Source: Pseudomonas fluorescens (lineage in GTDB: Bacteria > Pseudomonadota > Gammaproteobacteria > Pseudomonadales > Pseudomonadaceae). Taken from it: a stretch of DNA of 64,000 nucleotides. A model generated the notes under the pieces. The model worked only from the letters and a program-made list of their open reading frames with translations, ran no database searches and was not told where the DNA came from. The stretch is from the NCBI RefSeq assembly GCF_001708445.1, contig NZ_CP015637.1, forward strand, positions 124,001 to 188,000, given 5' to 3'. Below, piece by piece: positions 51,445-59,853 of the stretch. A program made the position numbers and the translations under genes. How positions within the stretch are numbered: position 1 is the stretch's first letter; each line of letters opens with the position of its first letter.

Positions 51445-51606
51445 AACATTTAGTTATTGTGCTGTCTGTTCTCTAGCATAGCTCGTTGCGCCGTTTGGCC
51501 AGTCGAGTCCATGTTATTAGCGATATGCCGTCGAGACGCGTCTTGGAACTTTCCCGGTCCCGTGTCCAGTGTCTATTTTGAGGAATTTATGCATTCTCGT
51601 AGCTAT

Positions 51607-51629
51607 AAAAAGCCGCCCAGAGGCGGCTT
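51607..51629. terminator. Bidirectional terminator
   Basis: AAAAGCCGCC pairs with GGCGGCTT around CAGA, between the convergent unknown gene and the frameshifted gene on the other strand. Confidence 0.75.
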
Positions 51630-51652
51630 GTAGACTACGAGAATGATAGTGC

Positions 51653-52131
51653 TCAGGGCGTTTGAGTTTGAGCATTTTGCCTAGTCATGGCATTCAATTC
51701 TGAAGGTCGACGTGTCCGGTAGATCTTGTTCTTCAACTCGCGCTCGCCAGCCGTGAAGTCATCTCGCGGAACAATAGCAAGCGAATGCCACACGGCATCG
51801 TCTTCGGTAGACAATGTAGCGCTTGCTTGGTCAATAAAGCCAAATAGGGCCTCGCCGAGTCGACGAGCCTGCTGTCTGCTGCCTTCGCATTATCATGAAA
51901 CAACGCCTCTCGATAGAACGCATCCTTCTCAATGTCCCGCTGAATCACCACCTTCTTGCGCTGCAACGCCTTAAGAAAAATCTTAGCCTCGGGAATTTCG
52001 AAAAGAGATGTGGTGGCGTTTATGGCCGAAATCGGGTCAGATTTATTTACACCACCGAACTCCTTATTTTCACCATTTGGGCGAACGAGCAGATCACGTG
52101 GGGCGAGTAACGAGAATGTCGTTAGGCTCAA
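51653..52131 (-). pseudogene. Frameshifted gene, unknown family
   Basis: The minus strand codes MSLTTFSLLA... through ALQRKKVVIQRDIEKDAFYR and EALFHDNAKAADS in one frame, and then continues sensibly in another as RQQARRLGEALFGFIDQASA, LSTEDDAVWHSLAIVPRDDF and KNKIYRTRRPSELNA to TGA at 51653. The switch is near 51868-51880, where the first frame gives an implausible ending. An indel has split a gene of about 150-160 codons. Its N-terminus lies inside the right flanking repeat, so the repeat once held, or was fused with, its 5' end. No family recognised. Confidence 0.6.
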
Positions 52132-52372
52132 CCTAGAGCTGATGGCAGGTAGATGATCTGTGAGGTTGGCTCAGCTAGGGCAGCTATCCGGAAACTTCGG
52201 ACAGTTCAAACCCAATGCTCAAGACGAGCTGTCCACACCGTCAATCTCACCGCTTCAATGTGATTCCCCCCATCAAAAAAACCATCAACCAATCACCCAC
52301 AAAAAAGCCCCAGATCTTTCGACCTAGGGCTTCTTCATCTCTATATATGGTGCACCCGGCGGGATTCGAACC
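52110..52372. repeat. Right copy of island-flanking direct repeat
   Basis: Matches 46087-46365 (ACGAGAATGTCGTTAGGCTC, AGCTGATGGCAGGTAGATG, GACGAGCTGTCCAC) and includes the terminator and 3' end of the intact tRNA-Arg. Together the two copies bracket about 5.7 kb. Confidence 0.8.
52301..52333 (-). terminator. tRNA-Arg terminator
   Basis: An imperfect GCCC(C)AG / CTAGGGC stem around ATCTTTCGAC, downstream of the tRNA on the minus strand. One pair is weakened compared with the copy at 46296. Confidence 0.6.
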
Positions 52373-52424
52373 CACGACCCCTGCCTTCGGAGGGCAGTAC
52401 TCTATCCAGCTGAGCTACGGATGC
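52348..52424 (-). tRNA. tRNA-Arg (anticodon CCG)
   Basis: The minus strand folds as a 77-nt tRNA: acceptor GCATCCG / CGGGTGC, D-arm with AGCTCAGCTGGATAGAG, anticodon stem CTGCC-CTCCGAA-GGCAG (loop anticodon CCG, reading CGG), T-arm GTGGGTTCGAATCCCGC and encoded CCA (TGG at 52348-52350). All arms pair. The 3' end is the kind of site used by integrating elements, and a damaged copy of it lies at the far side of the island. Confidence 0.96.
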
Positions 52425-52795
52425 TTGTGCGGGCGACATCATACCCATGTCGACCTTGGGCGTCCATGCTGGTCTTTGGCCGTTCAAACGTAGGATTTTG
52501 CCGCGCAGAGGCCCTGCGCCGTGCGGTAGGGATCAACCTGGTGGCGCACGGGCCGATCACGCTGATCAGAAAAATCCGGTAAATACGCGGTTTTCGTTCT
52601 TTTTTTCGAACAGACTATTGCCCTGCACCCCCATTGATCCTAGGATTCGTTTGAGATTTCAAACGCTCTGTCTCCCGTGCGCTCTTTCACTTCCCGCGCG
52701 TGCTGGGGCTGATTTCCCTGACGGCAGCCCACAAGGCGCCTTTCAACAACTCTAATTCGCTCCGCGTGCGCGCGGTGCTGTTAAGGAAAGCCGAC
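52425..52795. other. Intergenic region upstream of gabD
   Basis: 371 bases with the tRNA promoter on one side and the gabD promoter on the other. AAGGAAAG at 52783-52790 is the gabD ribosome-binding site. No gene or clear operator recognised. Confidence 0.5.
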
Positions 52796-54238
52796 ATGCA
52801 GCTCAAAGATACCCAGTTGTTCCGCCAACAAGCCTTTATCGATGGCGCTTGGGTGGATGCGGACAATGGTCAAACCATCAAGGTCAACAACCCGGCCACG
52901 GGTGAGATTATCGGCACCGTGCCGAAGATGGGCGCCGCTGAAACCCGCCGCGCCATCGAAGCCGCCGACAAGGCCCTGCCGGCCTGGCGTGCGCTGACCG
53001 CCAAGGAGCGCGCCAATAAGCTGCGCCGTTGGTTCGAACTGCTGATCGAAAACCAGGACGACCTCGGTCGCCTGATGACCCTCGAGCAAGGCAAGCCGTT
53101 GACCGAAGCCAAGGGCGAGATCGTCTACGCTGCTTCCTTTATTGAGTGGTTCGCCGAAGAAGCCAAGCGCATCTACGGTGACGTGATCCCTGGCCACCAG
53201 CCCGACAAGCGTCTGATCGTGATCAAGCAGCCGATCGGCGTGACTGCCGCGATCACGCCGTGGAACTTCCCGGCCGCGATGATCACCCGTAAAGCCGGCC
53301 CGGCCCTGGCCGCCGGTTGCACCATGGTGATCAAGCCTGCCTCGCAAACCCCGTTCTCGGCCCTGGCCCTGGTTGAGCTGGCGCACCGTGCCGGCATCCC
53401 TAAAGGCGTGCTGAGCGTGGTCACCGGCAGCGCCGGCGACATCGGCGGCGAGCTGACCAGTAACCCGATCGTGCGTAAATTGTCCTTCACCGGCTCGACC
53501 GAAATCGGTCGCCAGCTGATGGCCGAATGCGCCAAGGACATCAAGAAAGTTTCCCTGGAGCTGGGCGGCAATGCGCCGTTCATCGTGTTCGACGACGCCG
53601 ACCTGGATAAGGCCGTCGAAGGCGCGATCATCTCCAAGTACCGCAATAACGGCCAGACCTGCGTCTGTGCCAACCGCCTGTACATCCAGGATTCGGTGTA
53701 CGACGCGTTCGCGGAAAAACTCAAGGTGGCCGTGGCCAAGCTCAAGATCGGCAACGGTCTGGAAGAAGGCACCACCACGGGCCCGCTGATCGACGGAAAA
53801 GCCGTGGCCAAGGTTCAGGAGCACATTGCCGATGCCCTGAGCAAAGGCGCCAAGCTGTTGGCCGGTGGCAAGGTGATGGAAGGCAACTTCTTCGAACCGA
53901 CCATCCTGGTCGACGTGCCGAAGAACGCCGCCGTGGCCAAGGAAGAAACCTTTGGCCCGCTGGCGCCGCTGTTCCGTTTCAAGGACGAAGCCGAAGTGAT
54001 CGCGATGTCCAACGACACCGAGTTCGGCCTGGCGTCCTACTTCTATGCGCGTGACCTGGGTCGTGTGTTCCGTGTGGCTGAAGCCCTGGAATACGGCATG
54101 GTTGGCGTCAACACCGGGTTGATCTCCAACGAAGTGGCGCCGTTCGGCGGCATCAAGGCCTCGGGCCTGGGCCGTGAAGGCTCCAAGTACGGGATCGAGG
54201 ACTACCTGGAAATCAAATACCTCTGCCTGGGCATCTAA
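52796..54238 (+). CDS. gabD: Succinate-semialdehyde dehydrogenase (NADP+)
   Basis: 480 residues from ATG 52796. Aldehyde dehydrogenase fold with the NAD(P) and oxyanion motif ITPWNFPAAM, the general base Glu in SLELGGNAPF and the catalytic Cys in NNGQTCVCANR; FTGSTEIGRQL is the cofactor loop. The pattern matches GabD closely. It oxidises succinic semialdehyde to succinate at the end of GABA breakdown. gabT follows after about 200 nt on the same strand. The longer frame beginning at 52700 is not used because of the good ribosome-binding site at 52796. Confidence 0.96.
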   Translation: MQLKDTQLFRQQAFIDGAWVDADNGQTIKVNNPATGEIIGTVPKMGAAETRRAIEAADKALPAWRALTAKERANKLRRWFELLIENQDDLGRLMTLEQGKPLTEAKGEIVYAASFIEWFAEEAKRIYGDVIPGHQPDKRLIVIKQPIGVTAAITPWNFPAAMITRKAGPALAAGCTMVIKPASQTPFSALALVELAHRAGIPKGVLSVVTGSAGDIGGELTSNPIVRKLSFTGSTEIGRQLMAECAKDIKKVSLELGGNAPFIVFDDADLDKAVEGAIISKYRNNGQTCVCANRLYIQDSVYDAFAEKLKVAVAKLKIGNGLEEGTTTGPLIDGKAVAKVQEHIADALSKGAKLLAGGKVMEGNFFEPTILVDVPKNAAVAKEETFGPLAPLFRFKDEAEVIAMSNDTEFGLASYFYARDLGRVFRVAEALEYGMVGVNTGLISNEVAPFGGIKASGLGREGSKYGIEDYLEIKYLCLGI

Positions 54239-54436
54239 GTTCTGTAAGGGATAAGCCCGGCAAGGGATTGCAGTAAACGCAAAGGGCACGAGAGCGCTGA
54301 CCCTTTGCGTGTTTCACATCGTTATTCGTAGTGGCCGGGAAAGCTGTGGCAGTCGATCATCGCATGCTGCCGTAGTTGCCTCCCCGCCACGTATTCCTTG
54401 GACCACGCCACCCGATGAGTGGCGAATGAGGACTTT

Positions 54437-55714
54437 ATGAGCAAGACCAACGCTTCCCTGATGAAACGCCGCGAAGCCGCTGTACCGCGCGGTGTTGGCC
54501 AGATTCACCCGATCTTCGCCGAATCCGCGAAGAACGCCACCGTGACCGACGTTGAAGGTCGCGAGTTCATCGATTTCGCTGGTGGTATCGCCGTGCTGAA
54601 CACCGGCCACGTGCACCCGAAAATCATCGCGGCCGTGACCGAGCAGCTGAACAAGCTGACCCACACTTGCTTCCAGGTATTGGCCTACGAGCCCTACGTA
54701 GAGCTGTGCGAAAAAATCAACGCCAAGGTCCCAGGTGATTTCGCCAAGAAAACCCTGCTGGTCACCACCGGTTCCGAAGCGGTAGAAAACGCGGTGAAAA
54801 TCGCCCGCGCCGCCACTGGCCGTGCCGGTGTCATCGCGTTCACTGGCGCTTACCACGGTCGCACCATGATGACCCTGGGCCTTACCGGTAAAGTCGTGCC
54901 TTACTCGGCCGGCATGGGCCTGATGCCAGGTGGCATCTTCCGCGCGCTGTACCCGAACGAGCTGCACGGCGTGAGCGTCGACGACTCCATCGCCAGCATC
55001 GAGCGCATCTTCAAGAACGATGCCGAGCCGCGTGACATCGCTGCGATCATCATCGAGCCAGTGCAGGGCGAAGGCGGTTTCTACGTCGCGCCTAAAGCCT
55101 TCATGAAGCGCCTGCGTGAACTGTGCGACAAGCACGGCATCCTGCTGATCGCTGACGAAGTGCAAACCGGTGCCGGCCGTACCGGTACTTTCTTCGCCAT
55201 GGAACAGATGGGCGTCACTGCCGACCTGACCACCTTCGCCAAATCCATCGCCGGCGGTTTCCCGCTGGCCGGTGTGTGCGGCAAGGCCGAGTACATGGAC
55301 GCCATCGCCCCAGGTGGCCTGGGTGGCACCTACGCGGGTAGCCCGATCGCCTGCGCGGCGGCCCTGGCCGTGCTGGAAGTGTTCGAAGAAGAGCATCTGC
55401 TGGATCGCTGCAAAGCCCTTGGCGAACGTCTGGTCACCGGCCTCAAGGCCATCCAGGCCAAGTACCCGGTGATCGGCGACGTGCGTGCCCTGGGCGCCAT
55501 GATCGCGATCGAGCTGTTCGAAGGTGGCGACACCCACAAGCCAAACGCCGCTGCCGTCTCCGCCGTGGTGGCCAAGGCGCGTGAGAAGGGCTTGATCCTG
55601 CTGTCCTGCGGCCCTTACGGCAACGTGTTGCGCATCCTGGTGCCGCTGACCGCGCCGGACGAGCAACTGGACAAAGGCTTGGCGATCATCGAAGAGTGCT
55701 TCTCCGAGCTGTAA
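54437..55714 (+). CDS. gabT: 4-aminobutyrate aminotransferase
   Basis: 425 residues from ATG 54437. Class III PLP transaminase: the PLP-phosphate pocket TTGSEAVENAVKIARAAT, the GAYHGRTMMTL segment, the Asp in LIADEVQTGAGRTG and the Schiff-base lysine in TFAKSIAGGFPLAG. It converts GABA and 2-oxoglutarate to succinic semialdehyde and glutamate, feeding GabD. The two genes are separated by about 200 nt, so a second promoter before gabT is possible. A clear terminator follows the stop. Confidence 0.97.
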   Translation: MSKTNASLMKRREAAVPRGVGQIHPIFAESAKNATVTDVEGREFIDFAGGIAVLNTGHVHPKIIAAVTEQLNKLTHTCFQVLAYEPYVELCEKINAKVPGDFAKKTLLVTTGSEAVENAVKIARAATGRAGVIAFTGAYHGRTMMTLGLTGKVVPYSAGMGLMPGGIFRALYPNELHGVSVDDSIASIERIFKNDAEPRDIAAIIIEPVQGEGGFYVAPKAFMKRLRELCDKHGILLIADEVQTGAGRTGTFFAMEQMGVTADLTTFAKSIAGGFPLAGVCGKAEYMDAIAPGGLGGTYAGSPIACAAALAVLEVFEEEHLLDRCKALGERLVTGLKAIQAKYPVIGDVRALGAMIAIELFEGGDTHKPNAAAVSAVVAKAREKGLILLSCGPYGNVLRILVPLTAPDEQLDKGLAIIEECFSEL

Positions 55715-55737
55715 TCGGACGCTGGCCTGTTCGTAAA

Positions 55738-55762
55738 GAAACCCGCTTCGGCGGGTTTTTTT
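55738..55762 (+). terminator. Rho-independent terminator after gabT
   Basis: AAACCCGC / GCGGGTTT stem with a TTCG loop followed by a run of T, 24 nt after the gabT stop. Confidence 0.92.
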
Positions 55763-55851
55763 GTGCCCGAGGCAGCACATTCAGGCGTTGTTCATTGTAC
55801 GCAGGCGGCGGCATTGACTAAGGTTGCAGGCATTGCCGATGGAGCGTGCAG

Positions 55852-57060
55852 ATGACTGCTGTTGTTTTACCCGCTGTACCCCGTGTGCTGATTGCCGAGG
55901 CGGACCCTTGGTCGCGGGATCTGCTCAAGCAAGTCTTGCTGAATGTGCGCTGTGACGCGCGGCTGGATGTGTGTGCCGATGGGCAGCACGCGGCCACGTT
56001 GCTGCGCGAAAAACACTACGACCTGATCCTGGCGGATTGGGAACTGCCGGGCATCGATGGCCTGAGCCTGCTGCGCGACGTACGCCAGCAGCGCCGCTCG
56101 CCCGTGCTGCCCTTCATTCTGCTGAGCAGTCGCAATGACAGCGCCAGCGTACGCGAAGCCTTGCCCCTGGCGCCCACGGCCTATCTCACCAAGCCCCTGA
56201 ACTTGGAAGGCCTGACCCAGCGCCTGCAAGACTTGCTGCTCAACGAAGGCGAAAGCGTGTATTGCGAAGTGCCGGCGCTGACGCCGGGCATGACCTTGCC
56301 GGCGTTCCTCGAACGTCGCCGCGATGCCTGCGATGGTGCGCCGTTGCGGGTCGATGTGAGGGCGGCCGTGCAGCACAGCCTTGGGCCTGAGGGCCTGGAC
56401 CTCAAGCAGCTGGAAGACCAGGTGCGCATGGACCCGCAGATTACCGCCGTACTGATCGCCGCCGCCAACAGTGCCGGCCATCACGGCACGCCCGTGCAAA
56501 CCCTGGCGGCAGCCCTGCACAAACTGGCGGCCGGGCAAAGCATGAACCTGATCCTCGGCCTGGCGCTCAAGCACAATGTGGTATTGGGCGACCCAGCCCT
56601 GGTGGCCTACGCCGAGCGCTACTGGCAGGTGTCCCAGGACACCGCCGACTACGCCCGACGCCTGGCGCGCATGTTGGAACTGGACCACGAGCGTTGCTAC
56701 AGCGCCGGCATCCTGCATCGGCTGGGCGACCTGGCCTTGCTGCGCTGCCTGGAAGACTGGCGCCAGGGCGGCGGAGCCCTGGATGACGAAGCCATCGGCG
56801 AGTCCCTCTACACGTTTGGTGCCGCTTATGGCTCGGCACTGCGCGCACGTTGGCGCTTGCCGTTGGAGCTGCGCCAACTGATCGCCGCGATCTATTCCCT
56901 GGAGGGTGGGGTGTATGCCCGGGATGCGCTGGTGGTGCACCTGGCCGCGCAAATGGCGCGCTTGACCGAGCGAGAAGGGTTGAAAGAGTTGGCCAGCAGT
57001 AAAACGGCACGCTTGCTGAAAGTGGGGTTGTCGGAGCTGATGCGGTTGCGCAAGGCCTAG
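55852..57060 (+). CDS. Response regulator with HDOD domain
   Basis: 402 residues from ATG 55852 (ATG 55846 also in frame). Receiver domain: VLIAEADPWSRDLLKQ with acidic pocket, phospho-acceptor D in LILADWELPGIDG, Thr/Ser in ILLSSRND and Lys in LTKPLNLEG. The C-terminal part is HDOD-like: QLEDQVRMDPQITAVLIAAA, LHKLAAGQSMNLILG and HRLGDLALLR. HDOD proteins act in signalling and lack the full HD metal site. No histidine kinase is adjacent, so this is an orphan regulator. A REPIN hairpin follows. Confidence 0.88.
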   Translation: MTAVVLPAVPRVLIAEADPWSRDLLKQVLLNVRCDARLDVCADGQHAATLLREKHYDLILADWELPGIDGLSLLRDVRQQRRSPVLPFILLSSRNDSASVREALPLAPTAYLTKPLNLEGLTQRLQDLLLNEGESVYCEVPALTPGMTLPAFLERRRDACDGAPLRVDVRAAVQHSLGPEGLDLKQLEDQVRMDPQITAVLIAAANSAGHHGTPVQTLAAALHKLAAGQSMNLILGLALKHNVVLGDPALVAYAERYWQVSQDTADYARRLARMLELDHERCYSAGILHRLGDLALLRCLEDWRQGGGALDDEAIGESLYTFGAAYGSALRARWRLPLELRQLIAAIYSLEGGVYARDALVVHLAAQMARLTEREGLKELASSKTARLLKVGLSELMRLRKA

Positions 57061-57119
57061 AGAGCGATGACATTCAAGTATGGGAGGTGCAGTGCTGTCG
57101 CGCAGCAAACTGAACCCCC

Positions 57120-57253
57120 TGTGGCGAGCGGGCTTGCCCCGCGTTGGGCTGCGCAGCAGCCCCAATAAGGCCACCGCATTTCTTCTGGTAGAACCGGGAG
57201 ACTGGTTTTAGGGCCGCTACGCGCCCCAACGCGGGGCAAGCCCGCTCGCCACA
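57120..57253. repeat. REPIN hairpin
   Basis: Inverted arms TGTGGCGAGCGGGCTTGCCC at 57120 and its complement ending at 57253, the same type as at 34638-34770 but with a more degraded centre. It separates two convergent genes. Confidence 0.85.
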
Positions 57254-57299
57254 AAAATACGCTCGTTTAAGGAAAGGTTTTAATCCTTGATCTGATCTT

Positions 57300-58307
57300 C
57301 TAACCCGCAACCACGCGATTCTTGCCCTGCCGCTTGGCTTCGTACATCGCCGCATCGGCGCGGGCGAACAGGCTGTCCAGGGTTGAATCTTCGTCGGTGA
57401 GGTTGGCCAGGCCCTGGCTGACGGTCACGGTGAACGCCTGGCCTTCGTAGCTGAAATTCAGGGCCTGGATCTCTTTGCCCAGGCGTTCGGCCACTTGCAA
57501 CGCCATCTCCGGTGCGCATCCAGGCAGTACGGCGGCAAACTCTTCACCGCCAATGCGCCCGAACAGGTCGCCACGGCGCAATACGCCTCGACCGCTCTCG
57601 GCGATGCGGCGCAGCACCTGGTCGCCCTCCAGGTGGCCGTAGGTGTCGTTGACGTCCTTGAAATCATCGATGTCCAGCAACAGGAACGCCAGCGGCGCGC
57701 CTTGGGCGCGGGCGCTGTCGAAGGCCTGCTTGGCACATTCGAAAAAGTGCCGGCGGTTGCTGCTCTGGGTCAGCACGTCGGTGGTGGCCAGCCGGTGCAA
57801 TTCCATCTCCAGTTGCTTCTTTTCGGTGATGTCTTCGGCTATGCCCACCACGATCACCGGTTCGCCCGGTCCGACCTGCTGGTTGATGTAGCATTTGTCG
57901 CTCAACCAGCGAATCTGCCCGTCGGCGGTGATGATGCGGTACTCACGGTCTTCCACGGCGCCGTGGTCCAGCACGCGGGCCAGGCTGTATTCGGCGTAGT
58001 CGAGGTCTTCGGGGTGAATGCTGTTGCGCCATTCCCGATAGTCGGCGAGCAGCAGGCCGGCCGGGCGTCCAAATATCCGCTCATAGGCCGGGCTGACGTA
58101 CAGCACGCGGCGCGTCTGCCAATCGACGGCCCACAGCACGGCGTTTACGCTGACCAGCAGTGAACTCAGTAATTGCTCGCGCTCACTGAGCCGTTCGACT
58201 TCGCCCTGGGCATGCATGAGCGCCAGCAAGGTCGCCGCCGCTGCGGGTCGGGGCGGCTCTGTGGTGGGCGGATCGGACAGGTAGGGTTTTTCGTGGACCA
58301 TCGGCAC
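57300..58307 (-). CDS. Diguanylate cyclase with PAS domain
   Basis: 335 residues. An N-terminal heptad-like helix is followed by a PAS domain (LLVSVNAVLWAVDWQTRRVL; FGRPAGLLLADYREW) with a PAC tail (VGIAEDITEKKQLE), then GGDEF: the active site is GRIGGEEFAAVLPG, so the catalytic signature is intact as GGEEF. The I-site RxxD is not obvious before it. It makes c-di-GMP in the cytoplasm, with no TM helix. It resembles PA0290 of P. aeruginosa, which sits in the same neighbourhood as desA and the sulfate genes. Confidence 0.93.
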   Translation of the reverse strand: MPMVHEKPYLSDPPTTEPPRPAAAATLLALMHAQGEVERLSEREQLLSSLLVSVNAVLWAVDWQTRRVLYVSPAYERIFGRPAGLLLADYREWRNSIHPEDLDYAEYSLARVLDHGAVEDREYRIITADGQIRWLSDKCYINQQVGPGEPVIVVGIAEDITEKKQLEMELHRLATTDVLTQSSNRRHFFECAKQAFDSARAQGAPLAFLLLDIDDFKDVNDTYGHLEGDQVLRRIAESGRGVLRRGDLFGRIGGEEFAAVLPGCAPEMALQVAERLGKEIQALNFSYEGQAFTVTVSQGLANLTDEDSTLDSLFARADAAMYEAKRQGKNRVVAG

Positions 58308-58502
58308 AACTCTCTCTGGGCGCGCCGCAGGATTCAGCAGCGGTCACAACAAGGGGCCACCATGATGGCGAAGTGTTGTTTGAGAGGGACGAATTGCAGC
58401 GAAGTTCCGTCATCAGGGGCGATTAGGACGGATTAGCGCGTGTCTGGAGAATGACGTCAAAAAAGTGATTGCGGGGGAGGGCAGGCCCCTCCCCCCGCAT
58501 CA

Positions 58503-59687
58503 TCAGACCGCCGCAGGGCGCAGCGAATAGGTTTTCAGCTGGTGGGCAAAATCGCGCAGGGACTGGATACCACTGGCCTCTGCCTCATGCACCCATTCCT
58601 TGATTGCCGCCAGCATGTCGTGGCCATTGGAGCTGGTCTTGAGCCAGATCTGCTGCAGTGCCAGGCGTTTTTCGTAGATCACGGTCAGCGCGTGGCTGTG
58701 TTCCAGCATGCTCTGGATACGCAGGTGATGGCGGTCATCCAGCAAGCTGGTTTCCCGCGACAGCAGGCGCTTGGCGCGGTGGAACTGGTGGCGCACCGAG
58801 TGATCGACCTTTTCCAGCTCTTGCTTGACCAGTGGGCCGATCACCAGCTTGCGGTACTGGGCCATGATCTGGAAGCGGTTGTTGAGGATCGCCATGGCGG
58901 TGTCCATGTCCAGGTGGCCCTTGCCTTCCACGCGGTGGGCAATCGGTGCCACGCGCTGTACCTTGGCCAGGCGCAGGAAGCTGAATACCTTGATCCACGC
59001 CCAACCCAGGTCGAACTCCCACTTTTTCACCGACAATTTGGCGGAGTTGGGATAGGTGTGGTGGTTGTTGTGCAGCTCTTCGCCACCGACGATGATGCCC
59101 CATGGCACCAGGTTGGTCGCCGCATCGCGGCATTCGAAGTTACGGTAGCCGATGGCATGGCCGAGGCCGTTGATTACGCCGGCGGCCCAGAACGGAATCC
59201 ACATCATCTGGATCGCCCAGATGGTGATGCCGATGGTGCCGAACAGCAGCAGGTCGATCACGCCCATGATCGCCACGCCCAGCAACGGGTACGGCGTGTA
59301 GAGCTTGCGTTCAAGCCAGTCGTCCGGGCAGTTCTTGCCGTAGATGCGCAGGGTCTCGGGGTTTTCCGCCTCGGCCCGGTACAGCTCGGCACCTTTGCGC
59401 AGTACGGTGGACAGGCCTTTGATCACCGGGCTGTGGGGGTCGTCGACGGTTTCGCATTTGGCGTGGTGCTTGCGGTGGATAGCGGTCCACTCGCGGGTGT
59501 TCTGCGCCGTGGTCAGCCACAGCCAGAAGCGGAAGAAGTGTTTCAGGCCGGCATTGAGCTCCAGGGAGCGATGGGCTGAATAGCGGTGCAGATAGACGGT
59601 GACCGCAACGATGGTCACGTGGGTCATCAACAGAGTGACTGCCACCAGTTGCCAGGCCGACAAGTCAAGAAAACCGTTGTACCACAT
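58503..59687 (-). CDS. desA: Acyl-lipid fatty acid desaturase (DesA-like)
   Basis: 394 residues from ATG 59687. Membrane desaturase with the three His boxes HRYSAH, HRKHH and HNNHH, and two hydrophobic pairs (AWQLVAVTLLMTHVTIVAV; LLGVAIMGVIDLLLFGTIGI). It inserts a delta-9 double bond in membrane phospholipid acyl chains with O2. The position next to a divergent GGDEF-EAL gene, oscA and sbp matches P. aeruginosa PA0286 (desA). The start was chosen over the upstream in-frame ATG at 59726; GAGGG lies 11 nt before it. Divergent promoters share the 59688-59853 gap. Confidence 0.93.
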   Translation of the reverse strand: MWYNGFLDLSAWQLVAVTLLMTHVTIVAVTVYLHRYSAHRSLELNAGLKHFFRFWLWLTTAQNTREWTAIHRKHHAKCETVDDPHSPVIKGLSTVLRKGAELYRAEAENPETLRIYGKNCPDDWLERKLYTPYPLLGVAIMGVIDLLLFGTIGITIWAIQMMWIPFWAAGVINGLGHAIGYRNFECRDAATNLVPWGIIVGGEELHNNHHTYPNSAKLSVKKWEFDLGWAWIKVFSFLRLAKVQRVAPIAHRVEGKGHLDMDTAMAILNNRFQIMAQYRKLVIGPLVKQELEKVDHSVRHQFHRAKRLLSRETSLLDDRHHLRIQSMLEHSHALTVIYEKRLALQQIWLKTSSNGHDMLAAIKEWVHEAEASGIQSLRDFAHQLKTYSLRPAAV

Positions 59688-59853
59688 AGGCTGTATGGCC
59701 CTCAGATAAAGAAAAAAACAGCTCACGCATTATCACTAAGCCTACAGAGAAAACCAGCCACCCTTTCAGATAGGAGTGACTGGATGTTTCTTATTCTATA
59801 ATCCGCAGCCTTTGTAGGGCGAATCTGGCTTTTTAGTAAGGACTACTAACCAT

